A stretch of 64,000 nt of DNA from JBPEWY01 sp965224095. GTDB lineage: Bacteria; Bacteroidota; Bacteroidia; Flavobacteriales; Flavobacteriaceae. The notes below the pieces were generated by a model. It searched no databases. It had not been told where the DNA came from and saw only the letters and a list, made by a program, of their open reading frames with translations. Of the stretch, positions 51,861 through 61,210 are shown piece by piece. The position numbers and the translations under genes were made by a program. Location of the stretch: assembly GCA_965224095.1 (NCBI GenBank), contig OZ245039.1, forward strand, positions 3,100,001 to 3,164,000, in the 5' to 3' direction. Position 1 is the first letter of the stretch; every line of letters begins with the position of its first letter.

Positions 51861-52913
51861 ATGATTAAAACAGATATTTTAATAATTGGAGCGGGCCCTA
51901 CCGGACTATTTACAATTTTTGAAGCTGGCCTGTTAAAACTTAAATGCCATTTAATTGATGCGCTTCCTCAACCTGGAGGACAATGTGCCGAGATATATCC
52001 TAAAAAACCTATTTATGATATTCCCGGTTTCCCTGAGGTTTTAGCGGGCGATCTGGTAAATAATCTCCTGGAGCAATCCAAGCAATTTGAACCGGGTTTT
52101 ACTTTGGGAGAACGGGCCGAAACTATTGAAAAACAGGAAGACGGTACTTTTGTGGTTACTACCAACAAGGGAACACGACATCAGGCTCCCGTAGTGGCAA
52201 TTGCAGGGGGGTTAGGCAGTTTTGAACCGAGAAAACCCAACCTGGAAAAACTTTCGGATTTTGAAGACCGCGGAGTGGCTTATTTTATTAAAGACCCGGA
52301 ATTGTACAGGAATAAACGGGTGGTAATTGCCGGAGGAGGAGATTCCGCTTTGGATTGGTCTATTTATCTTTCCGATATTGCGAGCGAAGTGACTTTGGTG
52401 CACAGAAGGAATGAGTTTAGAGGTGCGCTGGACTCGGTAGAAAAAGTAAAAGAACTAAAATTGCTGGGAAAGATAAACCTGATTACACCCGCCGAAGTAA
52501 CCCGGTTATACGGAGATAATTATTTAGAGGCAATAGAGCTGGAAAAAGAGGGGCAATTACAAAGGTTGGAAACGGATTATTTTATCCCCTTATTTGGTTT
52601 GTCGCCTAAGCTAGGGCCGATAGCGAATTGGGGACTGGAAATCGAGAAAAATGCCATTAAAGTAAATAATGCATTGGATTATCAAACCAATATACCCGGT
52701 ATTTTCGCCATTGGAGATGTCAATACCTATCCGGGTAAACTAAAGCTTATTCTATGCGGATTTCACGAAGCAACCCTTATGTGTCAGGCAGCCTATAAGC
52801 TTATTCATCCCGGGAAACGACTGGTGCTTAAATATACTACCGTTAGTGGTATAGACGGTTTTGACGGAAGTAGAAAGGAAGCTCCCAAAGCCGTGGTTCA
52901 GGCCATTCATTGA
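51861..52913 (+). CDS. Thioredoxin-reductase-like ferredoxin-NADP reductase
   Basis: A 350-residue flavoprotein of the two-dinucleotide-binding fold. It has the FAD motif GAGPTGLFTIFEAG, PGGQCAEIYPKKPIYDIPGF, the NADPH motif AGGGDSALDWSIYL and the C-terminal AIGDVNTYPGKLKLI. It lacks the CxxC of thioredoxin reductase and has the length of the TrxR-like ferredoxin reductases. As the last gene of the cys operon it probably feeds ferredoxin for the siroheme sulfite reductase. Confidence 0.9.
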   Translation: MIKTDILIIGAGPTGLFTIFEAGLLKLKCHLIDALPQPGGQCAEIYPKKPIYDIPGFPEVLAGDLVNNLLEQSKQFEPGFTLGERAETIEKQEDGTFVVTTNKGTRHQAPVVAIAGGLGSFEPRKPNLEKLSDFEDRGVAYFIKDPELYRNKRVVIAGGGDSALDWSIYLSDIASEVTLVHRRNEFRGALDSVEKVKELKLLGKINLITPAEVTRLYGDNYLEAIELEKEGQLQRLETDYFIPLFGLSPKLGPIANWGLEIEKNAIKVNNALDYQTNIPGIFAIGDVNTYPGKLKLILCGFHEATLMCQAAYKLIHPGKRLVLKYTTVSGIDGFDGSRKEAPKAVVQAIH

Positions 52914-52942
52914 ACATCGTAAAAAATTGAAATATAGTTTTG
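52910..52942 (+). promoter_or_regulatory. Candidate promoter for the metH leader
   Basis: TTG at 52910-52912, 22 bases, then TAGTTTTG at 52935-52942. It is about 55 bases before the S-box aptamer. The -33 element overlaps the stop codon of the reductase gene. Confidence 0.45.
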
Positions 52943-52994
52943 GTTATATCAAAGCTATATACGTTCTTTGCAACGGTTCTTATAAATATTGACT

Positions 52995-53110
52995 GTTATC
53001 ACGAAAGGTGGAGGGAATAGACCCGTTGAAACCTTAGCAACCCTTTTTTCGATACTCATCGGAATAAAGAAGGTGCTACATTCTACGTCTGTAAATAGAC
53101 GAAAGATAAC
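52995..53110 (+). promoter_or_regulatory. SAM-I (S-box) riboswitch upstream of metH
   Basis: P1 pairs GTTATC (52995-53000) with GATAAC (53105-53110). The core has AAAGGTGGAGGGAATAGACC, TTAGCAACCC and AAGAAGGTGCTACATTCTAC, and P4 is GTCT / AGAC (53087-53100). It matches the aptamer at 39839 almost base for base in the core. Confidence 0.94.
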
Positions 53111-53286
53111 CTTGTTGAATTCTCTCTTACATTTCAGATAACATCATTTTATTTTTTTGGATAGCGGGTTGGTTTATAGCAAAAAGCTTAGCCTGTACTA
53201 TCTGTGTACGCTTCTTTTTCGGAAGAGGATATGTATCAAAACGATACGTTGGTCGCGTAAGAACCGGATGAAATTTAATAATTAAT
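53111..53286 (+). other. Expression platform region between S-box and metH
   Basis: 176 bases with no gene. A hairpin ATGTATC / GATACGT (53231-53237 with 53243-53249) lies about 40 bases before the metH start, but no T run follows it. A poly-T stretch near 53150-53160 has no stem before it that I can see. How the riboswitch acts is not evident. Confidence 0.45.
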
Positions 53287-54303
53287 ATGTTGCTTATGTT
53301 ATCGGTTACAGAAGTGTTAGAAGAACGAATACTGGTATTGGACGGAGCCATGGGAACCATGCTTCAGTGTTATAATTTTGAAGAAAAAGATTATCGGGGA
53401 GACCGATTTAAAGACTTTAAATACCCACTGAAAGGCAATAACGATTTACTTTCACTTACACAACCCCGGGCCATCAGGGAAATACATGCCAGCTATTTGG
53501 AAGCGGGGGCCGATATTATTGAAACCAATACCTTTTCGGCCACCAGTATTGGCATGGCAGATTACCAAATGGAACATCTGGCATACGAACTCAACAAAGT
53601 GTCGGCAGGTCTGGCCAAAGAAATAGCTTTGGAGTACTCCGAGAAAACACCGGACAAACCCAGATATGTTGCGGGTTCCATAGGCCCTACCAATAAAACG
53701 GCAAGCCTGTCGCCCGATGTTAATAGACCGGAATACAGGGCCATAACCTTTCAGGAATTAAAAAAAGCATACAAAGAACAGGTACAGGGCCTTATTGCCG
53801 GAGGTGCAGACATCCTTCTGGTAGAAACTATTTTTGATACGCTGAATGCCAAGGCGGCACTTTTTGCCATTGAGGAAGTAAAGGAAGAACGCGGGATTGA
53901 TATTCCGATTATGGTTTCCGGGACAATTACCGATGCCTCGGGCAGGACCTTATCCGGCCAGACCGTTGAGGCTTTTCTCATTTCCGTATCGCATATTCCA
54001 TTGCTTAGTGTAGGGTTCAATTGTGCCCTGGGAGCAGATCAGTTAAAACCTTATATGAAAAGATTAGCTGTAAAAACGGAATTTTATACGTCTGCGCATC
54101 CCAATGCGGGCCTGCCGAATGCATTTGGCGAATACGATCAGTCACCGGAAGAAATGCAACTCCTTATTCGGGAATACCTGGAAAACAATCTCGTGAATAT
54201 CATAGGAGGGTGCTGCGGAACAACTCCGGAACATATCCGCGCTATTGCTCAATTGGCCAATCAATACAGCCCTAGAAAAACAAACGTATTCCATAATTAC
54301 TAA
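53287..54303 (+). CDS. metH: Methionine synthase, homocysteine-binding subunit (split MetH, part 1)
   Basis: The N-terminal homocysteine S-methyltransferase module of cobalamin-dependent methionine synthase as a separate gene of about 338 residues. It has LVLDGAMGTMLQ, the TNTFSATSIGMADY segment, VGFNCALGADQL with a zinc Cys, and the second pair in IIGGCCGTTPEHI. The start could be ATG 53287 or 53296. The rest of MetH follows after 24 bases in the same frame, with only the TAA at 54301 between. Such a split is, from memory, common in flavobacteria, so I do not read it as a broken gene. Confidence 0.93.
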   Translation: MLLMLSVTEVLEERILVLDGAMGTMLQCYNFEEKDYRGDRFKDFKYPLKGNNDLLSLTQPRAIREIHASYLEAGADIIETNTFSATSIGMADYQMEHLAYELNKVSAGLAKEIALEYSEKTPDKPRYVAGSIGPTNKTASLSPDVNRPEYRAITFQELKKAYKEQVQGLIAGGADILLVETIFDTLNAKAALFAIEEVKEERGIDIPIMVSGTITDASGRTLSGQTVEAFLISVSHIPLLSVGFNCALGADQLKPYMKRLAVKTEFYTSAHPNAGLPNAFGEYDQSPEEMQLLIREYLENNLVNIIGGCCGTTPEHIRAIAQLANQYSPRKTNVFHNY

Positions 54304-54327
54304 AAGCCTCATTACAAACGTAATAGT

Positions 54328-57003
54328 ATGAGAATTAAAGAAGATAAATACTTAACACTGTCAGGACTGGAGCCACTGGTAATTACCCCCGAGAGTAATT
54401 TTATTAATGTGGGAGAACGTACTAATGTTACGGGCTCTCGAAAGTTTCTCAGATTAATTAAAGAGGGAAAATATGAGGAGGCTGTGGAAATCGCGCGCCA
54501 CCAGGTAGAAGGAGGAGCTCAGATAATCGATGTGAATATGGATGAGGGAATGTTAGACGGGGTTGAAGCGATGACTACTTTTCTCAATTTAATAGCTGCT
54601 GAACCCGATATAGCTCGGGTACCGGTAATGATAGACAGTTCGAAATGGGAAATAATAGAAGCGGGATTACAGGTAGTTCAGGGTAAATGCGTTGTAAATT
54701 CCATTAGCCTGAAAGAAGGCGAACATGTATTTGTGTATCAGGCGAAACAAATTCAGAGGTATGGAGCAGCAGTTATTATTATGGCATTTGACGAAAAGGG
54801 GCAGGCCGATACTTATGAAAGACGAATTGAAATTTGTAAACGATCTTACCAAATACTGGTAGAAGAAATAGGCTTTCCCCCCGAAGATATTATATTCGAT
54901 CCGAATATTTTTCCGGTGGCTACAGGTATGGAAGAACACCGGAAAAATGCACTGGATTTTTTTCGCGCAACCAGATGGATTCGCGAAAACCTGCCTTTTG
55001 CAAGCGTTTCCGGGGGCGTAAGCAATGTTTCTTTTTCTTTTAGGGGAAATAATGTGGTTCGTGAGGCCATGCACTCGGCTTTTTTGTATCACGCAATCCG
55101 GCACGGAATGAATATGGGAATTGTAAACCCGGCCATGTTGGAGATCTACGATAATATTCCGGACGATTTACGTAGGTATATAGAAGATGTGTTATTAGAT
55201 AAAAGGGAAGATGCCACGGAGCGATTGTTGGAATACGCAGCTACCGTAAACGGACAGAAAAAAGAAACTAAAGAGGCACAATTAATCTGGCGTTCGGCTC
55301 CTTTACAGGACCGGATTACCCATGCTCTTGTCAAGGGTGTTGATACTTATATAGAAGCCGATGTGGAAGAAGCCAGACAATTGGAATCGCGTCCGCTTCA
55401 CGTTATTGAAGGGCCTTTAATGAAAGGAATGAATGTGGTGGGCGATTTGTTTGGAAGCGGTAAAATGTTCCTTCCTCAGGTTGTAAAATCAGCCAGAGTT
55501 ATGAAAAAAGCAGTGGCCTATTTACAGCCCTTTATAGAATTGGAAAAGGAAGGAAGTTCAGCTTCGGCAGGAAAGGTATTAATGGCTACCGTTAAAGGAG
55601 ATGTACACGATATTGGAAAAAATATTGTGTCGGTGGTATTAGGCTGTAATAATTATGAAATTCTAGACTTGGGTGTTATGGTGCCTGCTGAAAAAATCAT
55701 TAAAACCGCAAAACATGAACAGGTAGATGCTATAGGTCTTAGCGGATTGATTACCCCGTCGCTTGATGAGATGGTATATCTGGCCGATGAGATGGAAAAA
55801 CAGGATTTTACCATCCCGTTACTCATTGGCGGAGCCACTACCTCCCGGGCGCATACGGCTGTTAAAATTGCCCCGAAATACAGCCATTCGGTCGTGCACG
55901 TAAATGATGCTTCCCGGGCTGTAACCGTGGTGGGGAATTTACTTCAGGAAAATAATGAACAGTATAAAACACAGATCCGCGAGGAGTATGAGAAGTTCAG
56001 AATACAATTTTTAGAGCGTACCCGACAAAAAAAGTATATTACGCTGGAAGAAGCCAGAAAAAATAAACTTCAAATTAACTGGAAACAAACTGTAATTCCT
56101 TCCCCCAATCAGTTAGGAGTGCAGGTAATAGATCAATTTGAACTGGAAATACTTAAAAGCTATATCGATTGGAGCCCGTTTTTTAGAAGTTGGGATTTGC
56201 ACGGGAAATTCCCCGATATTTTAACCGATGAGGTAGTGGGAGCACAAGCATCGGAACTCTATCGGGATGCCCGGGTTCTTCTCGAGAAAATTATAAAGGA
56301 AAAGCTACTTACAGCAAAGGCTGTTTTTGGGATTTTTCCTGCGAATTCCGTAAATGATGACGATATAGAAGTACGGGTTGGTAAGGAAAAGATCCGATTC
56401 CTGACACTGCGGCAGCAACTGCAGAAAAGGCCTGGTATTCCCAATAAAGCCCTGGCCGATTTTATTGCTCCCAAGAAAGAAGGTATACAGGATTATTTAG
56501 GCTGCTTTTGTGTAACCGCGGGATTTGGCACCCGCGAATTAGCCGCCGCTTATGAGGCGGACCATGACGATTACAATGCGATTATGGTGAAAGCATTAGC
56601 AGATAGGTTGGCAGAAGCCTTTGCCGAGTATTTACATGAAAAAGTACGTAAAGATACTTGGGGTTATGCGGCACGGGAAAGCCTGACAAATGAAGAACTT
56701 ATTGCCGAATCGTACAAGGGAATCCGACCCGCTCCCGGTTATCCGGCCTGTCCGGATCACCTGGAGAAAAAAACAATTTGGGAAGTACTACAGGTAGCGG
56801 AAAATATAGGAGTTCAACTTACCGAAAGCCTGGCCATGTGGCCCGCAGCCAGTGTAAGCGGATATTATTTTGCCCACCCGGAGGCCTCGTATTTCGGATT
56901 GGGAAAAATTACCCGTGAACAGTTACGCGATTATGCCGAAAGAAGAAAGATTACTAAAGCAGAAGCCCGGAAATGGCTGAGCCCTAATTTAACAGAAGTA
57001 TGA
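54328..57003 (+). CDS. metH: Methionine synthase, folate/cobalamin/activation subunit (split MetH, part 2)
   Basis: An 891-residue protein with the remaining MetH modules: pterin-binding barrel (residues about 15-285; FINVGERTNVTGS, EGGAQIIDVNMDEGMLDG), cobalamin cap helices (about 320-410), B12 Rossmann domain with DVHDIGKN and GLSGLITPSLDEM, and the SAM-binding reactivation domain (about 570-880; RPAPGYPACPDHLEK, WPAASVSGYYFAHPEASYFGLG). It needs the homocysteine subunit encoded just upstream. It methylates homocysteine with methyltetrahydrofolate from MetF, encoded 258 bases downstream. Confidence 0.95.
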   Translation: MRIKEDKYLTLSGLEPLVITPESNFINVGERTNVTGSRKFLRLIKEGKYEEAVEIARHQVEGGAQIIDVNMDEGMLDGVEAMTTFLNLIAAEPDIARVPVMIDSSKWEIIEAGLQVVQGKCVVNSISLKEGEHVFVYQAKQIQRYGAAVIIMAFDEKGQADTYERRIEICKRSYQILVEEIGFPPEDIIFDPNIFPVATGMEEHRKNALDFFRATRWIRENLPFASVSGGVSNVSFSFRGNNVVREAMHSAFLYHAIRHGMNMGIVNPAMLEIYDNIPDDLRRYIEDVLLDKREDATERLLEYAATVNGQKKETKEAQLIWRSAPLQDRITHALVKGVDTYIEADVEEARQLESRPLHVIEGPLMKGMNVVGDLFGSGKMFLPQVVKSARVMKKAVAYLQPFIELEKEGSSASAGKVLMATVKGDVHDIGKNIVSVVLGCNNYEILDLGVMVPAEKIIKTAKHEQVDAIGLSGLITPSLDEMVYLADEMEKQDFTIPLLIGGATTSRAHTAVKIAPKYSHSVVHVNDASRAVTVVGNLLQENNEQYKTQIREEYEKFRIQFLERTRQKKYITLEEARKNKLQINWKQTVIPSPNQLGVQVIDQFELEILKSYIDWSPFFRSWDLHGKFPDILTDEVVGAQASELYRDARVLLEKIIKEKLLTAKAVFGIFPANSVNDDDIEVRVGKEKIRFLTLRQQLQKRPGIPNKALADFIAPKKEGIQDYLGCFCVTAGFGTRELAAAYEADHDDYNAIMVKALADRLAEAFAEYLHEKVRKDTWGYAARESLTNEELIAESYKGIRPAPGYPACPDHLEKKTIWEVLQVAENIGVQLTESLAMWPAASVSGYYFAHPEASYFGLGKITREQLRDYAERRKITKAEARKWLSPNLTEV

Positions 57004-57004
57004 T

Positions 57005-57245
57005 ATGGAAGAAAGATTCATCCAATTAACCCTGGGAAGCCATATAATAGTACATGGATATGATGGTGAAAACAATGAAATTACAGAAGAAGTATCCCTG
57101 GCTTTTTCTAAAAAAAATAGTGGCTGTTTCCAGAATAAAATCAATTAGTGAAAAATATATACTTACTGATTATTTGCAGGGCAGATGGATATATTGGGAA
57201 TACAGGGAAAACTATGAAGATATAAAACACCAATTGATTAAATAA
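57005..57245 (+). pseudogene. Small gene of unknown function with a frameshift at an A8 run
   Basis: Starting one base after the metH stop, ATG 57005 reads MEERFIQLTLGSHIIVHGYD and on to VSLAFS, then hits AAAAAAAA at 57110-57117 and stops early at codon 48. If one A is skipped, the frame continues as KKIVAVSRIKSISEKYIL and ends QGRWIYWEYRENYEDIKHQLIK in parts, giving a coherent protein of about 79 residues that ends at 57245. I do not recognise it. It lies between metH and metF in tight spacing, so it may belong to the methionine operon. The shift could be a real mutation, phase variation, slippage, or a sequencing error in the homopolymer. Confidence 0.6.
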
Positions 57246-57260
57246 AGATTCTTTTTAACA

Positions 57261-58217
57261 ATGAAAGTAACCGAACATATAGAAAAAGCTAATGGCAAAA
57301 CGCTGTTTTCTTTTGAAATTCTACCTCCGTTAAAGGGGCAAAACATACAGTCTATTTTTGATAATATCGAACCTTTAATGGATTTTAATCCGCCTTTTAT
57401 TGACGTAACATATCACCGGGAAGAGTACGAATATAAAGAACTGGATAATGGACTTCTGGAGAAAAGAATCGTACGTAAACGACCGGGAACGGTTGGAATA
57501 TGCGCCGCTATTCAAAACAAATTTAAAGTTGATGCTATCCCTCATATTCTATGCGGTGGCTTTACCAGGGAAGACACAGAAAACTTTCTGATTGATCTTG
57601 GCTTTCTGGGTATTGATAATGTAATGGCACTTCGCGGAGATTCCGTCAAGAGTGAAGTGTATTTTAAGCCCGAAAAAGAAGGGCATTCCTATGCCTCCCA
57701 GTTGGTTCAGCAAATCGTAAACCTAAATCAGGGTACATACCTGGACGAGGATCTGCAAAATACTTCCAGTACCGATTTTTGCATTGGTGTGGCCGGATAT
57801 CCTGAAAAACACATGGAAGCTCCGAGCCTGGAGTCGGATATCCATTTCCTAAAGAAAAAAATTAAAAAAGGAGCCACATATATTGTTACCCAAATGTTTT
57901 TTGACAATCAAAAATATTTTGATTTTGTGAGTAAATGCCGAAAGGAAGGAATTACGGTTCCCATTATTCCCGGATTGAAACCCATTGCTACAAAAAAACA
58001 GTTAAACCTAATTCCGCATCGCTTTAAAGTAGATCTGCCGGACGAACTCATTATGGAGATTGTTCGATGTGAAAATAACACACAGGTGAAACAGGTGGGA
58101 ATAGAGTGGTGCATCCGGCAAAGTAAAGAACTGATAAAGGCAGGAGTTCCGGTATTACATTATTATTCTATGGGTAAATCGTCTAACATAAAACAGATAG
58201 CATCGGCTGTTTTTTAA
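57261..58217 (+). CDS. metF: 5,10-Methylenetetrahydrofolate reductase
   Basis: FAD enzyme that makes methyltetrahydrofolate for MetH. The 318-residue product has the SFEILPPLKGQ opening with the catalytic Glu, FIDVTYHREEYEY, the LGIDNVMALRGDSVK FAD segment, GVAGYPEKHMEAPSLESDIHF-type stretch and TYIVTQMFFDNQKYFDF with PIIPGLKPI. It ends the metH operon and likely shares the SAM-I control at 52995. Confidence 0.96.
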   Translation: MKVTEHIEKANGKTLFSFEILPPLKGQNIQSIFDNIEPLMDFNPPFIDVTYHREEYEYKELDNGLLEKRIVRKRPGTVGICAAIQNKFKVDAIPHILCGGFTREDTENFLIDLGFLGIDNVMALRGDSVKSEVYFKPEKEGHSYASQLVQQIVNLNQGTYLDEDLQNTSSTDFCIGVAGYPEKHMEAPSLESDIHFLKKKIKKGATYIVTQMFFDNQKYFDFVSKCRKEGITVPIIPGLKPIATKKQLNLIPHRFKVDLPDELIMEIVRCENNTQVKQVGIEWCIRQSKELIKAGVPVLHYYSMGKSSNIKQIASAVF

Positions 58218-58250
58218 AATAAAAGTTACTTTTGCGGATCATAAACGCAC

Positions 58251-59345
58251 ATGAAAAAAGTAATTTGTTTTTTTATTATCGTTTCTGGCCTCCGTGCTTT
58301 CTCTCAGGAGAAACAATATTCTTCCTATTTCGATTTGAACTATTTTAGGGGAAATATCACCTTACATAATACCGATATTCAACATTTGATACAGGGACAT
58401 CCGGAAGGGTTGATTTTAGGCTGGAACAGGGAAACCTACGGTAAGAAAGAATGGGAACAGCTGTACAACTATCCTGATTACGGGATTTCATTCATATATC
58501 AGGATTTGAAGAATGAAACCCTGGGAAGAAATTATGGAATCTATGCCCACTATAATTTTTATTTCTTTAAACGAAAACTCATGTTGCGTATTGGTCAGGG
58601 ATTGGCCTATACCACAAATCCCTACGATAAAGAGGATAATTTTCGGAATGTAGCTTTCGGATCGGATATCCTGAGCAGTACTTATGCATTGCTTAATTAT
58701 AAAAAAGAAGCCCTTTTTAAAAGGATAAATGCCCAGATAGGACTGGCTTTTATCCATTACTCCAATGCGAATGTAAAAGCGCCTAACACCAGCATTAATT
58801 CCATTGCGTTTAATGTTGGTATGAACTATCAACTGGATGCCGGGAAAGATCCTGAATATATAAACGACGAATTGTCTAATACCTATTCTGAAAGAATTAA
58901 ATATAATATAGTGTTTCGAACCGGAATTAATGAAAGTGATATTATTGGAAGTGGTCAGTTTCCGTTTTATATAATATCGGCCTATGCCGATAAAAGGATT
59001 AATAAAAAGAGTGCTTTGCAGTTTGGAGCAGATATGTTTTTTTCCCAGTTTTTAAAGGAGACCATTACATATGAGGCAATCGCTTTTCCGGAATTTGACG
59101 TTACAGGAGATGAAGATTATAAGCGCCTTGGAATTTTTGTAGGGCATGAATTATTCGTGAATAAAGCCTCTTTGCTAACACAATTGGGGTATTATGCGTA
59201 TTACCCCTTTGATTTTGAAGGCCGCACCTATGTTCGGGTGGGATTAAAGCGTTATTTTGGAGATAATTTTTTTGGATCTTTAACTTTAAAATCCCATTGG
59301 GCTAAGGCAGAAGCCGTAGAATTCGGAATTGGGATTCGTTTGTAA
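58251..59345 (+). CDS. Acyloxyacyl hydrolase / PagL-like lipid A deacylase
   Basis: A 364-residue outer-membrane protein with a signal peptide (ends near GLRAFSQ), alternating aromatic beta strands and the PagL active-site pattern HxSN at about residue 169 (FIHYSNAN), where His and Ser are catalytic in the family. It should remove an acyl chain from lipid A at the cell surface. It is about twice the length of Pseudomonas PagL, as is usual for Bacteroidota members. It lies 33 bases after metF. Confidence 0.82.
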   Translation: MKKVICFFIIVSGLRAFSQEKQYSSYFDLNYFRGNITLHNTDIQHLIQGHPEGLILGWNRETYGKKEWEQLYNYPDYGISFIYQDLKNETLGRNYGIYAHYNFYFFKRKLMLRIGQGLAYTTNPYDKEDNFRNVAFGSDILSSTYALLNYKKEALFKRINAQIGLAFIHYSNANVKAPNTSINSIAFNVGMNYQLDAGKDPEYINDELSNTYSERIKYNIVFRTGINESDIIGSGQFPFYIISAYADKRINKKSALQFGADMFFSQFLKETITYEAIAFPEFDVTGDEDYKRLGIFVGHELFVNKASLLTQLGYYAYYPFDFEGRTYVRVGLKRYFGDNFFGSLTLKSHWAKAEAVEFGIGIRL

Positions 59346-59361
59346 ATAAAATGGTGTTTAA

Positions 59362-60117
59362 ATGAAAAAGCTTACACTCATTGCTTTTCTTATGGTTTTT
59401 CTGAATGCTTGCGATAGCGAGAAAGCTCCCGATTGCCTCCAAACTTCCGGCGGTTTGCGTACCAAACAATACACCGTACCTACATTCAAAAAAATTCAGG
59501 TTAATGAAGGAATTCAACTTATCCTCAAACAGGGAGACGAACAAAAAATAGAAGTAACCGCAGGAAAGAATCTGTTGCACGATGTAAGTGTAAAGGTGGA
59601 AAATGCCAGTCTGGTACTATCTTATTTGAATACCTGTAATCTGGTAAGGGCATATACACCGGTAAAAGTTATGGTTACAGCTCCGGAAATAGTGGAGATT
59701 GTGAGTTCAACACAATATGATATTGTTTCAGACGGGGTACTGTCTTATCCCGAATTAACCCTTATTTCGGAAGATTTTTCCAGGGAGGAAAATCAAACCA
59801 CGGGAAATTTTATCTTAGCATTGGATTGTTTGAAATTTGCGTTGGTTTTTAACAATCTGTCCAATTGTTTTATAACGGGTAAGGCAATCAGTGCCAATAT
59901 CTTTTTTGCTGCGGGAAACAGTCGCTTTGAGGGAGAAAATTTTGAGGTGGATCATATTACGATTTTTCACAGAAGCACAAACGATATGATCGTAAATCCG
60001 TTGGAGAGCTTACAAGGAGATATTTACAGTACGGGAAATATTGTTTCTCTTAACAAACCACCTACGGTGGATGTCGAGGAGCATTACAAAGGGAAGCTTA
60101 TTTTTAGAAGTGAATGA
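59362..60117 (+). CDS. DUF2807 (head GIN domain) lipoprotein
   Basis: A 251-residue lipoprotein: lipobox LNAC with Cys17, then the head GIN / DUF2807 fold, a right-handed beta-helix-like adhesin domain, from about residue 35 to 235 (FKKIQVNEGIQLILKQGDEQKIEV opening; repeats of short strands with Ser/Asn turns). The role is unknown; it resembles putative auto-transporter adhesin domains. It lies 16 bases after the PagL-like gene, and its end overlaps the next gene by a few bases. Confidence 0.85.
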   Translation: MKKLTLIAFLMVFLNACDSEKAPDCLQTSGGLRTKQYTVPTFKKIQVNEGIQLILKQGDEQKIEVTAGKNLLHDVSVKVENASLVLSYLNTCNLVRAYTPVKVMVTAPEIVEIVSSTQYDIVSDGVLSYPELTLISEDFSREENQTTGNFILALDCLKFALVFNNLSNCFITGKAISANIFFAAGNSRFEGENFEVDHITIFHRSTNDMIVNPLESLQGDIYSTGNIVSLNKPPTVDVEEHYKGKLIFRSE

Positions 60118-61210
60118 TTTTAAAAAATATACACTGATTATGGGGGTTTTTTTATCCTTCTTTCAATCGTTGTTCGGACAGCAGAACAAGGAATTTAATA
60201 CGGCTATTGAAAAATCGGAACGTATCATTGAAAAGTTATTAAAAAGAAAAAAAGTTCCGGGTCTGGCCATTACGGTTTTAAAAGACGGAAAAACCTGGCA
60301 CCAAAAAGGATATGGTTTTTCGGATCTGGAAAACAACATACCGGTTGATCCGGTGAAGACCGTATTTAGAATAGCAAGTGTATCCAAGCCGATTTCAGCT
60401 ACGGGTTTGGTAAAAATGGTAGCGGAAGGAACCATTGACCTCGATACGTATTTACATGATTATGTGCCTTATTACCCGAAAAAGAAATACGATTTTACCA
60501 TTCGACAGCTGGGAAATCATACGGCAGGTTTCAGAAGTTATGCGGGTAAAGAATATATGCTTAACAAACCGTATTCCATAAAAGAGGGGATACAGGTGTT
60601 CAAGGATGCACCGCTGCTGTTTGAACCCGGAACCAACTATCAGTATACCAGTTATGACTGGGTACTCCTTTCTCTGGCAATGCAGGAAGCCTCTGCTGTT
60701 CCATTTGAAGAATATATCCGTGAGAAAGTTTTTGAACCCTTAAAAATGAACAGATCTTTTCCGGATCGGGGAGATAGTATTCCGAATATAACAAAGTACT
60801 ACTCCAAATCGCGCTCCAGAGGGTTTAGAAAAGCAACCGAAGTGAATAATTTTTACAAACTGGCCGGAGGTGGTTTTTTGTCCACTTCCGATGACATAGC
60901 CAAATTAGGTCAGGCCTATCTGGATAATAAAATAGGGAGCCCCGAAATAGTAAGTCAGTTTATTTCTCCGAATATGGTACGCGGCCAGTCTACGTACTAC
61001 GGAATTGGGTGGGAAGTGAGTTTCGACACTAAAAACAGACCTTATTTTGGACATGTAGGTAATGGAGTGGGAGGATATGCCATGTTTTATGTGTATCCGG
61101 CCCAAAGAATGGTTTTTTCAATTATGACGAATGTTACCAACCCGGGCGTTGATAAAGAATTACATAAAATTATTGATATTCTGATCGATGGAACGTCGGT
61201 TAAGAAGTGA
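60110..61210 (+). CDS. Serine hydrolase, beta-lactamase/AmpC fold
   Basis: A 366-residue exported protein of the class C beta-lactamase/esterase fold. The SxxK motif is SVSK in FRIASVSKPISATGL, the Tyr motif is YQYTSYDW, where YxN has become YTS, and the third element is HVGNGVGG (HxG). I start it at the GTG at 60110, which overlaps the upstream stop and gives a good signal sequence (MNDFKKYTLIMGVFLSFF and on to FGQ); the ATG at 60140 would leave no basic n-region. It may be a peptidase, esterase or peptidoglycan enzyme; substrate unknown. Confidence 0.82.
   Translation: MNDFKKYTLIMGVFLSFFQSLFGQQNKEFNTAIEKSERIIEKLLKRKKVPGLAITVLKDGKTWHQKGYGFSDLENNIPVDPVKTVFRIASVSKPISATGLVKMVAEGTIDLDTYLHDYVPYYPKKKYDFTIRQLGNHTAGFRSYAGKEYMLNKPYSIKEGIQVFKDAPLLFEPGTNYQYTSYDWVLLSLAMQEASAVPFEEYIREKVFEPLKMNRSFPDRGDSIPNITKYYSKSRSRGFRKATEVNNFYKLAGGGFLSTSDDIAKLGQAYLDNKIGSPEIVSQFISPNMVRGQSTYYGIGWEVSFDTKNRPYFGHVGNGVGGYAMFYVYPAQRMVFSIMTNVTNPGVDKELHKIIDILIDGTSVKK

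Noticed and set aside
54301..54327. metH as one gene broken by a stop codon
   Set aside because: Both halves are in the same frame with a single TAA between, which looks like a nonsense mutation. But each half has complete domains, its own start, and the split form is, as far as I recall, usual in flavobacteria.
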